From Oscarella lobularis (taxonomy: Eukaryota > Porifera > Homoscleromorpha > Homosclerophorida > Oscarellidae), in contig NC_089175.1 in NCBI RefSeq assembly GCF_947507565.1, forward strand, positions 3,709,733 through 3,773,732: a stretch of DNA of 64,000 nucleotides, given 5' to 3'. Position 1 is the stretch's first letter; every line of letters starts with the position of its first letter. Below, in pieces: positions 19,200 to 31,319 of the stretch. The notes beneath the pieces are model-generated. The model did not search any database. It worked only from the letters and a program-made list of their open reading frames with translations, and was not told where the DNA came from. The position numbers were made by a program, and so were the translations under genes.

Positions 19200-21402
19200 T
19201 CATGTTTCCTTAGCAACCACCACCTGTGTGTGCTCAGCGTCTTCATAGGTAGGTTCCGGTTTTGGTACACCTTTGCGGCGAGCTTCTGCATAGAGACGAG
19301 AATCTTTCATTTCCAAGCTCTCCTTCGGCTTCTGTTTTCCGTTTGTATCACTGCGGTGCTTAGAGACTAAATAGGTCACAAGAAAAGCGATTAAGGCTCC
19401 AGCTAAAGCAGAGCCAATCACTGATCCAACCAATATGCTGGATGATATTCCGCAGCTTTTCTCTGATGTAGTAACTGCAATTGGGTCACTTTTCTTACCT
19501 TCTTCGCCGAAGCTATTAACCGCTTTCACCTGAATGACGTACGCCGCTCCAGCTTTCAGGCCGTGCACGGTGAACATTTGAGTGTTCTCTTTCGTAGCTC
19601 GGAAGTTGTATGGAAAGCCGTCAACGTAGATTCGGTACTGGCTAACATTCACGTCGTCTCTTCCAGAGTCAGACACAGAGAGAAACGATAGAGTAATGGA
19701 ATTCAAAGTCACTCCAGATACCGCTGCTGTCATGATCGTTTGGGGAAGGCCTGTGAGTTTAGGCAATTAGGTATAACTTTGAAGAGTTACGTGCTGCTCA
19801 CCTATTTTATTTGTCGTCACTTCTATTGTACTCGAATTCTCCCACAATCCTTCAGAGTTTTCAGCTTCTACTGTAATTGCATATGTCAAGTCTGGTGATA
19901 AACCTGATAATCTAACAGGCAGCGTGCTACTAATAACAGGCACGGTAGATCTGCTTCCTCCAACGTAGTAAATTCTGTATAACCTAGATTGATTCCGCCC
20001 TAATGTGCAGTTCACTACTACTGTCATGCGAGATTTTGACAAAATATGCGGTTGTAGGCATCCTCCTAAAACAAAACTGTCAATCATTTGATTATGCTGC
20101 AGCTAATTTACTTGTAGGAACTCTTATGTCAACTTGGCATGCTCTGCCAGATCCAAGAGTGTTCACTGCTGAAACTAAGAATTGTAATCCATCCCCATCG
20201 TTTGCTGCGCTAGTAAGTTTTAAAAGATCTCCTGGCTTCCAACCAACTTTCTGAAACACTTCATTGATGGACAGAGATAGATCATAGTCAATGATAGGAA
20301 AGCCACCGTCATCTCCAGGCATTTCCCAACTGAACAATGCACGCGGTCTCGTCAGACCGTCATAGCTACACGATACCATTTCTGGTTGACCTACATGCAT
20401 TTTTGAGAGTGGCAATTGCACATAAGGGCTTTTACTTACTATTTACAGTCAGAGCAAACGTCTTCATCGTTGTATCAAGAAGAGGTTCCTTTGTGTCTGC
20501 AATACAAGTGATTTGCGCATTGTTGCACTGTCGTGTGACTGGATTGAGATCATAGAATTGATTTGCATCTCCCGACTCAGTGCCAACGCAGCCACCTGAC
20601 GGTTTAGACCAACTGACATTTGCTGGCGGATTTCCGCGATGACTGATAATTTCCTCGCAGCTCAGAAGACGAAGACGACTTGTAGTGTTGTGGACAATAT
20701 GACTCGTGTTTGAAACAGTGCAGCAAGGAGACGCTACATATAGACAAACTAAATGTAATCCATCTAATTTGCATGTACACGTACATAAGACGACCAGTGT
20801 GAGAGGTTGAGACTCGGTAGTGCTACCATCTGAAGCCCTAAATCGACATCGCAGAGATGCTCCATTGTAATCGGACTTGAGCGTGAACTTCAGCCGAAAC
20901 GATATCATTCGAATGCCTTGAACAGTTGAAAGTCCAAGTCCTAAGGCTGTTCCTTTGAACGGAGGAACAGAAATCGGCGTAACATCTCCAGACGCAACAA
21001 AAACGGCTGCGCTTAGGTTCTGGTTGTAGCGAATAGCCGCCGCCCCAGGAAAGCTGCAATTAATTGTGCTATTTTCGCCATCAAGACCCGTTAGACTTCC
21101 AGGCGGACTGATCGTAGCTCCATTGCACCAACAAGCATGAAGACAAAGGAAAAGAAAAGCTTGAAAAACAGTGTCAAAAGAACAGTAATGCAGAAAAAAA
21201 AGCAGTTACGTGACAGAAAAGTCGCCCAATTGAGCATCTCGAAGTCGGCGTTACACACTGCGCATGCGGAAAAGAATCTTTGTACTTTGGATTCTCGTCT
21301 GTGTGTGTCGCCCTCAAGACCCGTTAGACTTCCAGGCGGACTGATCGTCGCTCCATTACATAAACAGACGAGCATCCAAAGCACACAGAATCTTTTCCGC
21401 AT
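19200..21402 (-). CDS. Receptor E: hybrid class I receptor, type 1 tail
   Basis: Exons in transcript order: 21402-21360 (candidate signal, MRKRFCVLWMLVCL), 21159-20785 (Ig1), 20733-20440 (Ig2), 20390-20112, 20065-19802 and 19750-19200 (third FN3, TM and tail). The joined frame gives 601 residues. The signal exon joins Ig1 in phase 1 through a strong polypyrimidine acceptor, but this junction is a prediction. Ig1, Ig2 and the first third of FN3-1 are nearly identical to C and D. From the middle of exon 3 (about 20270) onward the protein instead follows receptor A, including the 279-bp exon 3 length and the tail with EMKDSRLYAEARRKG and TYEDAE. This is a recombinant gene. Ig1 lacks three residues present in C and D. 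Confidence 0.8.
21259..21310 (+). pseudogene. Truncated class I start fused to an inverted copy
   Basis: Plus-strand NRF1-like motif and signal start (MRKRIFVLWILVC, ATG 21264) run for about 45 bp. They then join head-on to the reverse complement of another class I 5' end (21310-21402, used as the candidate signal exon of E). The junction makes a ~140-bp imperfect palindrome. It is the remnant of a head-to-head pair like C/D after an inversion or deletion. Confidence 0.7.
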
Positions 21403-21477
21403 ACGCGGTGCGCAGACCCAACGCGCATTGTCGCAATTCGTTCGCGTTTACTTCTTCCTTAGAAAGTTATTCCTCGG

Positions 21478-21576
21478 TAGCCTCGTCCCCAGACCTTCTG
21501 TCGATGTGGGCCCGAATGGCCTCGCCAGAACGGGCTATCCGGGCCCACATCGACAGAAGGTCTGGGGACGAGGCTA
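21478..21576. mobile_element. 99-bp palindromic MITE with 9-bp target duplication
   Basis: The ends TAGCCTCGTCCCCAGACC and its reverse complement belong to ~37-bp arms around a ~25-bp loop. It is flanked by a perfect 9-bp direct repeat, ATTCCTCGG (21469-21477 and 21577-21585). A 9-bp duplication fits Mutator-like (MULE) transposition. A single end of the same family recurs at 21808-21825. Confidence 0.85.
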
Positions 21577-21689
21577 ATTCCTCGGTCGTCGTCTGAAAGG
21601 TGTACTGATATCAGTGGTAAATACCGCACATTTATCGATTATTTTCTTGAAAGAACAAGTAGCTAGACTCGATTTTAGAAGTCATGAAT

Positions 21690-22470
21690 TAATGAAATTA
21701 TCTAAAGGACATGCCAACGAAGGCCATTCGTTACAGCATAGATATAACAGTACACAGTTATATCTATGGTTACAGCTCTCAAACAATTGGGACTCGCATA
21801 GCTGCTAGCCTCGTCCCCAGACCGGCAGACCATCTTCATATAAAGAGTTTGACGGTTTTCCAGTGCATAAAAGCCTACCTTTGATTGTGCTTTTTCTTGA
21901 CATGAAAAAGCAAATGATGGCGACAGCAAACACAGTCACTATAGCGGCGCAAGCACACACAATAGCAACGATGATGTCAACACTCTACCCTTCATACAAT
22001 TAACAAGTAAATGAATAAATAAATAAATAAATAAATAAATATGCACAGTCTTTTAGTTAAGTACCGTTTCTCTCTTTTGAAGTTGTTACCGAAATAGTCC
22101 TACTGTTGTGTCCAACCTCTCCCAAGTTGTTGATGACCGCCACCTTCACTTTGTACACTGTTTCTGGTGTAAGATTATCAATTGTGATTGTCTGCATGTC
22201 TCCGTCTCGAGATGCAAATTCTTTCAGTTGATCATCAATGAAGATCCTGTACTTTATCACAGTTGCGTCGCCTCTGTCTGCATCTTCAACAGAAGTATTA
22301 CCTAAAAACTGACCAGGTGGATTAGTGCTCAGCATGACAGTTGACGAGTTTTCACGCATCCCTTCTGAGTTATCTGCTTCCATGACAATAGAATATGTTG
22401 TGTTTGATGTCAGACCCGTTATTTCAATTGGGACACTGTCTGCGGGTTGACTCTTCACGCCATTCGCTGA
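21690..22470 (-). pseudogene. Fragment of a class IIa receptor (FN3-FN3-TM)
   Basis: A minus-strand frame (22458-22057) fuses the end of an FN3-2 exon directly to the second half of an FN3-3 exon, so the splice region and N-half of FN3-3 are deleted. A TM exon remnant follows (about 21990-21885, ending FFMSRKSTIK), in which the expected first codons read as a stop. No tail or Ig exon is attached. It is a broken copy, closest to receptor S in the TM region. Confidence 0.7.
22013..22040. repeat. (AAAT)n microsatellite
   Basis: Tandem AAAT/AATA units. A matching run at 52589-52616 occupies the same position relative to the receptor S exons, showing shared ancestry of the two loci. Confidence 0.85.
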
Positions 22471-22539
22471 ATAGCAGACAGTGTATACTGTCTGATGCTG
22501 TATGCGGCATGTTGACGGGACTTACCTCGTCACCTCTTT

Positions 22540-24590
22540 CATTTCTGTGACACCGAGAGCTGCCTTTGACTCATAAATTGACCTATTCAATTAAACAGTA
22601 GAATACAGCATAAAATCAAAATCTTTTACGCGGTTCACAATGTACCACAACTAAAACAGGAAAGGAGCCTGTATTTCTATGTGGTAGAATGGCAGATTTG
22701 CTCTTCGTCTGTAGTTCTGTGCAGATTGTGCTGTTTATTAGTATTATTGCTAACTAAACACATACGAAGACCACGACCACTGTTTGTCTGTAGTTGCTGT
22801 AACACTTTCACTCAATTTTCCCCGGCGGAGTTGACTTTCTGCAACGACTTGAAAACTGTAGTTGGTCCCTGGCATCAGTTCGCATACTATGTGTTCTACA
22901 TCTGGGCCATGTTCTGTTGACGCCTTCACGTCCGCCTTCATATTGCCTTGACTGCTTGAATATAAAACAATGTATCGCTTGATCAGAAAACCATTTCCCC
23001 CAGCGTCATCAACAGACCGCCATTTCAATGTAATACACGCAGATGTCACTGATGTCACCGTAAGCTTTTCTGGTTTACCTGGCGTACCTGCACACATTAC
23101 TCAAGCAACGGTAAAAATAAAACAAACATCGTCTGATACCTTTGGGACGTGTCATGCCTGTAATGAACGTTCTGCGAGGAATTCCTCCTTCAACTCCATT
23201 CAGCGCATATACACTGAAGTTGAAATATGATCCAGACGGAAGACCAGTGAATATGACTGAGCTAGTATCTTCAGAAACTGTCCTGTTTTGATTGGCTGTT
23301 CCGTTAATAATACTTATAACGTATTGAGTCACTTTCAATTCAACGGACTCATCAACCGTTAGACGTGACCAAGAAATTTCTATCGAGAAAGTATTCATTG
23401 TTCGAGATTGAACACCAGACACTGCTCTTGGAACTGAAGATGCACTGATTAGAATCAACCAACGCAAACTACGTATCAACTTACCATCAGGTGATTCAAA
23501 CGAGACATTAAGACAATCACTTCTTCCTAGAGCATTACCAGCTGAAACAGTGAAAGTGTACAACTCTGCGACCCCGAGACCGGAAATGTTGACACTGGTA
23601 GTAGTGCTAGGTACAGTTTCAGAAAAACCACCTATTTTGACGATTACGTCATATTTGTAGTCAATTATGTCAAAGCCTCCGTCATCTAGGGGTGCTTGCC
23701 ACATAATTGCACCTCCATTAGGTATTGGCGGCCCTTGCAGTGGATTTGTAGGTATTCCAGGAACAGCATGACTTATTAGCGTCACAGCATGTTAGATGTT
23801 TAGACTCACAGTTGAAAATCAATGTGAACGACTTTGCAGTAGAACCCGCTTCATTTCCTGCTCTACAAACAATGTTTGCATTATTGCAATTTCTCAAATT
23901 GTGAGACGGGTTGAAAGTAAGTAATTCATTAAAACTTCCTGATGGCGTTCCCACACACAATGAATCAGACTTGGAAGTAACGCTCCAAATAATTTCTGTT
24001 ACTACTGGATTTCCAACGTCATTAATAATTTCAACGCAGTTCAAAGGAGGAATGACGGAGTCCGTGGCATTTCGTGCCTCCTGCTGAAGGGACACGTTAC
24101 AGCACGGAGGAACTGCAAAATATATCATCAATATACAATACCGTATTCATTTTCATACGTCTTACATAAGACTGTCAAATTGAGGAACGGCGAATACACC
24201 TTTGTTGTACAGCCAGTTATGGTAACGACGCGAATAGAGGCATCATTGTATTCAGAGAGCAACATGAATTCAAAGTGAAAAAGCAGATAGGTAGAAGTTG
24301 CACCGACGTACGTTGCGACTGCTTCAAATGGTGGAAGAGAAATATTGATCGAAGCATTGATCGCATCAGAAGGAATTATCTCGCTCTCTTTTCCGTTGAA
24401 AACGATCCGTGGATTCCTCAAAAGATCTGAAACGTCGCCTCGAAGTGACACCTGCGTTCCTTGCTCTGCCCGAAGTGATGACAATCTTCTGTCCTCCGGC
24501 CAACATACAAAAGTACGCAACAGCTACAAAAGCACAGTCTTATGCAGTCAAAAAGATACAACACAACTTAGTAGCCTTACCAAAAAGACT
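22540..24590 (-). pseudogene. Receptor F: broken class IIb receptor
   Basis: Recognisable exons: Ig1 24533-24166, Ig2 24112-23810, FN3-1 about 23770-23485, FN3-2 23433-23140, FN3-3 23087-~22790. Several lesions are visible. The start codon of the signal exon is missing, since the conserved upstream motif runs straight into the end of that exon near 24590. Ig1 is 368 bp, four short of 372 and frame-shifting, with its N-terminal strand deleted. The acceptor before FN3-1 no longer gives the right phase. The TM exon is absent, and only a scrap of the type 2 tail (about 22545-22590) remains. It is head-to-head with G. Confidence 0.75.
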
Positions 24591-24720
24591 GCCCACCTAA
24601 ATCCGGGGAATTCACAATGCATTATCTACGGCAGAGATATAAGAGTCTACGGCTTCTCATCATGTGCCGTTTCGACGACTAATAACAGCAAGAGGAACCT
24701 CATGTCCGGGGAATCGTCAT

Positions 24721-24758
24721 CCAATTCCCGGTTGTATCTACCTAGGTGGGGCCCCGAA
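24721..24758 (+). promoter_or_regulatory. Class II upstream motif (receptor G copy)
   Basis: TTCCCGG followed by TAGGTGGGGCCCC just before the ATG. The same arrangement, approximating TTCCCGGATTTAGGTGGGG, precedes the MIxW-type signal exons of I, K, O, P, T and U and the remnant at F, but not the MHFNL-type genes. It is probably a core-promoter or transcription-start element. Confidence 0.6.
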
Positions 24759-27091
24759 ATGATTTGCTGGAGCTATCTCTTTGGTAAGTCATTGCATTGC
24801 TTTAAGGCACGCAGAAGTTTTGTACAGGGGTCTAGTCCTCAGTTTGTCGCTAGGTAGACGGTCGGTTTTTTTTTATTTTTTAGTCGTGGCGTACTGTTTT
24901 GTTGGATTTACTCATGAACAGAAAGTGGCGATTGATCCATCTGGAAGTCTCCGTGGCAGAGAGGGTACACATGTGCTTGTTCGGGGCGCCTATACCTTTG
25001 TCTTTGTCGAAGCACGGATCTCTTACAACGGAAAAGAGAGCGACGGAATCTCTGTCGTTCGTAATGAGAAAAAGAATGTTTCCATTGTACCGTTTAGAAC
25101 GCTAACCACGGGTCTTGGCTCAAATGCCACCCATCGACTATTTCAGTTCGAATTCACTCTGCTACCTCAATATAATGGTTCTACTATTCGCGTTGTTGGT
25201 CTTGATGGGAACGGTGTCAAGAACTATACGCAGCCTTTGCGTCTAACGGTGCAGTGTAGGTTAATTAAAAAAAAAAAGAGGGTGTTCATCCCCCTTGATC
25301 TGTTTACTTTTAGATCCTCCCTGCTGTAACGGTTCTCTTCAACATGAAACGCGAAACGTCACCGACTCCGTCATTTCTCCTCTAAACTGCAGCGAAATTA
25401 TTAGTGAAATTGGAAATCCGGCAGTAACAAAAATTAGTTGGACTATTACTACTGATTCACTGAAGTGTGCGGGAATGTCAACAGGAAGTTTGAATGAATT
25501 GTACACTTTCAATCCGTCTGACAATTTGCGAAATTGCAACAACGCGAACGTCATTTGTAGAGCAGCAAATGAAGTGGGATCAACTACAAAGAAGTACGCA
25601 TTGATTTTCAACTGTGAGTTTGTGTATATGCGGTGGTGTTGAAAGAAATAATTAGACGCGTTTTTAGCTGCTCCTGGAATACCCAGAACATCGACACAAG
25701 GACAACCGACTCCTCTTCCCAATGGAATTATTATTGCATGGCAAGCGCCCACAGATGACGGAGGCTTCAAGGTGCTAGACTACAAATATGACGTTATTAG
25801 CGAAACTGGCTCAATTATTTCGTCCAAAAACGTACCGAGCACTACCACCAGCGCCAGAATTTCTGGTCTCGGAGTTGCAGAGTCGTACAATTTTTCTGTT
25901 TCAGCTGGTAATGCTCTAGGAAGAAGTGGTCGTCTTAATGTCTCTTTTGAATCGCCTGATGGTAAGTTGATACGTAGTTAGCGCTGGCTGATCTAATCGG
26001 TGCATCTGCAGTTCCAAGAGCAGTGTCCGGTGTTCAATCTCGAACAGTTAATACTTCCTCAACTGAAATTTCTTGGTCACTCCTAACGGTTGATGTGTCC
26101 TTTGAAGTGAAACTGACTCAATACGTTATAAGTATTGTTAACGGAACAGCCAATCAAAACAGGACAGTTTCTGGAGATACTAGCTCGGTCATATTCGCCG
26201 GTCTTCCGTCTGGATCATATTTCAACTTCAGTGTATATGCACTGAATGGAGTTCGAGGAGGAATTCCTCGCAGAACGTTTGTTACAGGCATGACAAATCC
26301 CACAGGTATCAGACGATGTTCGTTTTATTTTTACCGTTGCTAAAGGGATGTGTACAGGTACGCCAGGTACACCAGAAAAGCTAACGGTTGCATCAATGAC
26401 GTCTACGTGTGTTACATTGACGTGGCGATCTGTTGATGCGGGGGGAAGGGATTTTGTGATCAAACGATACATTGTTTTATATTCGAGTCAAGGCAGTAAC
26501 ACTACGAAAGCGGACGTGAAGACGGTGTCACCAGAATACGGTCCCGATGTAGAACACAGCGTATGTGAACTGACGTCAGGAACAAGCTACACTTTTCAAG
26601 TCGCTGCAGAAAATCAAGTCCGTCGGGGAAGACTGAGTGAAAGTGTCACGACAACTACGGACGAAGGTTGGTCTTCGAATGTGTTTAAATGACAGCGCTA
26701 ATAAACAGCATAGTGTTTGATTTCCCTGTGGGTCTAGTTGTGGGACTAACAATTGGCATACCGGTAGTGGTTGGAATAGGCTTTTTCATTGTGGCGTACT
26801 TCTGCTGTTGTCGAAAGAGAAAGAAAACGGGTAAAGTAGGCTGCATATTGGCTTGCTATTCCATTCGCTATCTCTTTAGAAAACTTGACTCACGCTTCAA
26901 GGGCTGCTCCCGATTCAGCAGAAATGAAGCAAATGACAAAGTCGCCAATTTATGATTCAAGCCAAGGCACAGGCAAAGGTGGCGTCACGGCTCCAGTTTA
27001 CGCAGACGTAACCCCCGTCAACGAGAACAATCCAGTGCTACTTACAACAACGAATCCCACTTATCAAACGGCTGGTACAGGCAAGCAATGA
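24759..27091 (+). CDS. Receptor G: class IIb Ig-Ig-FN3x3-TM, type 2 tail
   Basis: Exons: 24759-24783 (MICWSYLF), 24884-25255 (Ig1), 25314-25613 (six-Cys Ig2), 25668-25961, 26012-26305 and 26358-26666 (FN3 x3), 26714-26830 (TM) and 26880-27091 (tail). All junctions are phase 1. The product is 640 residues. The signal peptide is split between exons 1 and 2. Ig1 lacks the B- and F-strand cysteines of class I. Each FN3 exon shows the Trp/Tyr core (AWQAPTDDGG; GLPSGSYFNFSVYA; LTSGTSYTFQVAAE). The TM helix (VGLVVGLTIGIPVVVGIGFF) is followed by CCCRKRKK and a tail with SPIYDSS, PVYADVTP and NPTYQT. No lesion is visible, so the gene is probably functional. Confidence 0.9.
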
Positions 27092-27338
27092 TGCTGTCCA
27101 ACCGAACGCGTTTTAGTTTCAGGAATAGAGTACATGCGCTGAACTGCTGTGCTTTGTTCTTTCTGATTTTGTTTCTTTTTAGTGGATGACTAAATTTAGG
27201 ATCAACGCTTTCGCTTTCAAGTTAGACATACGGGAAGGCGAGTTTACCATGTGTGAGGTTTCTTGATTGATCTGTCTCTTCTGATTACAGTGCGAAAGCC
27301 ACGACGGTCACGGTTTGTCATTCTCAAACAAGAAGAAC
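27092..27338 (+). repeat. Repeated 3'-flank/upstream block between tandem receptors
   Basis: The ~250 bp between the tail of G and the signal exon of H recurs between M and N (40687-40939) and between W and X (63244-63515). A partial copy follows T (56501-56660). Recurring landmarks are 'agtggatgact', 'caagttagacatac' and 'cgacggtcac'. It serves as 3' UTR of the upstream gene and upstream region of the next one. Confidence 0.75.
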
Positions 27339-28526
27339 ATGCATTTCAACTTGAAGTTTGTGCTACAGCTTCTTGTAGTATGCCACCTAGGTAAACACGC
27401 GCAGGCTTGAGAGCGTAGATGTACGAACAGCAAACTTTGCAGCCGACCCGTTGTTTTTTCAAAGAGTGACGATCAGTCCGTCTGGAAACCTTCGAGCAAA
27501 GCAGGGAACACAGGTGTCACTTCAAATTTAAGCGACGTTACGCTTTACGCGAGAGATCCACGGATCGTTTACAACAGAAAAGAGAGCGATATAATTCCTT
27601 CTGGTTTGATCGGTATCTCAGTCAGGATTTCCATTCCACCAGTGGCAACGTATCTCGGTGCAAATGCCACCTATCTTCTTTTCAAATTTGATTTCATGCT
27701 GCTCTTTAAATACAACGATGCTTCTATTCGCATCGTTGCTTTAAGTGGCGCCTCAACAAAGGTTTACTCGCCTTTCCTCAATTTGACAGTCTTGTGTAAG
27801 TCTTGTTATTGGTACGTGCATATATTTTAGAACTCTTTCTAGCATCTTCGTGTTGCAGCGTTTCTGGGTCTACAGTTAGGCAGAACGCGACAGACTCGTC
27901 AGCGCTACTACGTAATCATTCGTGAACGAGGGAATCCTCCAGCATTTATTTCTTGGACAGTGCAATCCTCAACATCTGGTTGCAGAGGAATGCCGTCAGG
28001 AGAAGCCAATCAGTTCTACGATATTGATCAGATTTCACGGTCATGCAATGGTGCAAAAATCGCCTGCTTAGGAGACACGAATGCTATTGAACATCACCAC
28101 CACAACGTTTAATTTACTACTAGTTAAAAGTACAAGCAAAGATAGACTGCTTTGATATCCTGTATTATTTAATTATTGGCTTGTAAGTTCTCTGATATGC
28201 ACCTTTGATGGCTTGGCTAGACCATCAGCAATATTCAGATAGAAAAAGCCTGCAGACAGTGGAGGCTTCCAGTTGACTCATTACAGCTTGTCTGTCAATG
28301 AAAACGACGCAAAACACAAACTATGTAGTTACGGTGGAAGCAGAAAATTAAGGAAATCTTGAGAACTCGTCGAGTGTGGCAATGAGTACCACAGCGCCTG
28401 GTTAGTTCTGTCTATTTCCATTCTCGACATGAACTACTGTACCGTATCTGTACGGTTAGGTAGTCCTGATAGTGTAAGTCTCACCAACGACAGCGTGAAA
28501 GAAATCTCGTTGACTTCTGTTGCAGT
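27339..28526 (+). pseudogene. Receptor H: broken class II receptor
   Basis: An intact signal exon at 27339-27390 (MHFNLKFVLQLLVVCHLG) is followed by Ig1 (from about 27450). Ig1 carries a 4-base insertion causing a stop early in the domain (near 27525). Ig2 (about 27860-28125) has internal deletions, and only scraps of the FN3 exons remain (28195-28400, 28460-28525). The sequence then joins abruptly, within an FN3-3 exon, to the 3' flank of minus-strand receptor I at about 28526. It is a close relative of N and X. Confidence 0.8.
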
Positions 28527-28675
28527 CATCCAAAAACACAAAGTACGAAAAACACAGTGACGGACTCAACAAAATGGCTAAAATAAGCCGCTAAACAGAA
28601 TACCTACTGGTACAGAACTAAAGACAAATGAACGAACCGTTCCCGTTCTCAGTTTCCAGGTAATCCAATTCATTC

Positions 28676-31251
28676 TCAGTGATCAGCAAGCTTGGTGACT
28701 CCAGTGTAGGGAACAGACTCCTCCTCCTTGGTTTTCTTCACTTTCTTCATATTCGTTTCCTCCTTTTCTGGCGTCTGCTTGGCCAAATCCAATTGAGCAT
28801 ATTGAAGTGGCTAGAAAACGATAGTTGGAATTAGTACGTTCGGTTAGGAGTCTGCCACATGCTGTGGCGATTTCGGTAGTGAGGAGAGCGCACAGACGGT
28901 GTCTTTTTAGAATCTCGCTCTGCCTGCGCTCTCTTCAGCTCATTAATTAAACTACATTAGCTAAATACGTGTTGATCAAGCGATGCACCTTCTACTTTTA
29001 TAAAATCGACTTAATATTATCTACCTCAGAAGGTTTCACATCGCTGTAAGTCACTGAATCTTTGGCTCGGTTCTCTTTGACTGGTGCTGGACCAGCTTGG
29101 GCTAGTTCCAGCTCAGCATAATTAAGTCCGTCACCGCCGCCCTAACGATACATACTATGGCAATCAACACCCGATTTTTAAACTCTTCCTGCCTTCTTCT
29201 TTGTGACAGACTCTTCTCCAGTCTTCTGTTTCTGATTCGTTGGCTCTACTTCAGTAAGTTCTATTAGAATCAAAGCTATTTCTATCTAAAGTCTTGCCTT
29301 TGGATGATGGACGAAACTTGACACACCAGATGACAATGATTACTACAACAATAAGCAATGCAACGCATCCAGCACAAATGCCGGCAATAGCACCAGCGTT
29401 CAACTCTTCGAAAACACTCAGTAAGGTAAATGATGTGAATAAAGCATACCTTCCGAGTCTTTACCTTCTGAGTCTTTGAGAGTTACCGAAACAGAAGTGC
29501 AGTTGTTTCCTTCCTTACCCAAATTGTTGATGGCAATCACTTTTACACTGTACATTGTATTAGGCATCAGCTTGTCGATCAGAATGCTCTGATATTTCCC
29601 GTCTTGAGCTTTAAAGTCTCTTCGTTGATCATTGATAAACACCCTGTACGTTGATACTGATACACTGGGGTCATCTCTGCCAGTGTCTTGGACAGAATCA
29701 AATTCCAACTTCAAAGAAACAGAAGTCTTTTCTTTCACGTTGTCATCAGTAAGACAGACACTACCAGGTTTACCTACCAATAGACACTATTCACCATTGG
29801 CAATTACTACTGTATCAGCTAGAACTGACCAGGTGGATTGGTACTCATCACAACAATCGATGAATTTTCACGTGTCCCTACTGAATTGTCTGCTTCTACA
29901 TGAATTGCATAGGTTGTGTTTGATTTCAGACCAGTTACTGTAATTGGAAGACTGTTGGAGCCTTGGCTGCCACTTACACCATTTCCTACATAGTACACAG
30001 TGTATCCGCCGCTAACGAAATTTGTAATTGTCGGGCATGTGACTTGAATTGAAGTTCGGTTTGTTGTACCTTGAATTGGTATTATACACTTTCCTGGAGT
30101 GATTACTGAATGCAATAAGCGTCACAATTCTTATTTTTTACTTACTGGTAGGAATTGTTTCACGAATTTCACATAATTTTCCCAATCCAAGAACGTTAAC
30201 CGCCAAAACAGCGATTACCAGTTCATCACCATCATTCACAGAAGTGTTTGCCTTCAACAAAGATCTTTGTACCCAATCAATTGACTTGCCATTGGCAGAC
30301 AAATTATAACCAGTCACAGGGAATCCTCCGTCGTCTTGAGGTTCATTCCAACTAAATGTTGCTAATGGCCTAATCAAGCCATCATAGCTGCACATCAAGT
30401 CTCCCGGTGGACCTACAAATAACCAATGGTTACCTGAAGAATGATGTTTCTCCAAACAGATTTTACTTCTAATAATTAAGTGAAACGTTTTCGTAGTTAT
30501 TTCCAGTGACGCATCTTTTGTGTCTGCTATGCAGGCGACGTTGGTAGCATTGCACTGTCGTGAAATTGAATTAATAGTATAGAATTGATTGGCATCTCCT
30601 GATGGCATTCCATTGCAGCCGGGTGTTGGAGTCCAAGAAATCAGTGCTGGAGGATTTCCTGTATTACGTATAATGTCTGAACAGTTCAATTGCAAAAGCC
30701 TTGGCATCTCAGTTGTATTTTTCTCAACTGTAGTCTTAGAAACGTTGCAGCATGGAGAAACTGAAGGAAGTACCATAAAAAGTATTACTACGTACAAAAA
30801 ACTGACTTACACAATACTGTGAGATTCAGGAAAGGTGAGTAGGTCTTGTTACCATTGTCGTCCGTGCCAACAACACGAATATTAACAGAGGAAGCAAAGT
30901 GAAATCGAACTGGAATAGTCGATGGGTACCATTCGAACCACGACCCGTTGTAGACACCATAAGAGATCCGATAGAAATATCGGCTTTCCGACCAGAAACG
31001 GCAGAGACGATGCTGCTCTCTTGCTCGTTATAAACGATCCTTGCTTCCGATACCTCCAACAGGTAGCTGGCCCGAACAAGTACACGCGTATCCTTTCTGG
31101 CTCGGAGAACTCCAGACGGAGTAATAGACACTTTTTGTCCATTGGTCCATTGACCATAAAAATACGCAAGAGCTACACAAGATAACAGTCCAAACTACGA
31201 CGAGAAGATTGGTTTCGACAACGAACCAAAGAGAGAGCTCCACTGAATCAT
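28676..31251 (-). pseudogene. Receptor I: class IIa with ITIM tail, Ig1 frameshift
   Basis: Exons: 31251-31227 (MIQWSSLF), 31172-30811 (Ig1), 30760-30467 (Ig2), 30412-30146, 30093-29830 and 29773-29450 (FN3 x3), 29405-29298 (TM), 29248-29193, 29141-29025 and 28810-28676 (tail). Ig1 is 362 bp: relative to J it lacks 10 bp near 30888, which shifts the frame; everything else is open. The tail has LNYAEL, VTYSDV, LQYAQL and VPYTGV, all of ITIM form. Two introns use GC donors, one shared with C. The lesion could be a recent allele or a sequence error, because the rest is well preserved. Confidence 0.8.
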
Positions 31252-31319
31252 TTTTCCGAGGGGCCCCACCTAGAATTCCGGGAACTGAGAAAGCGTTTCA
31301 GTCTTTCAGTTTCCCGGGC

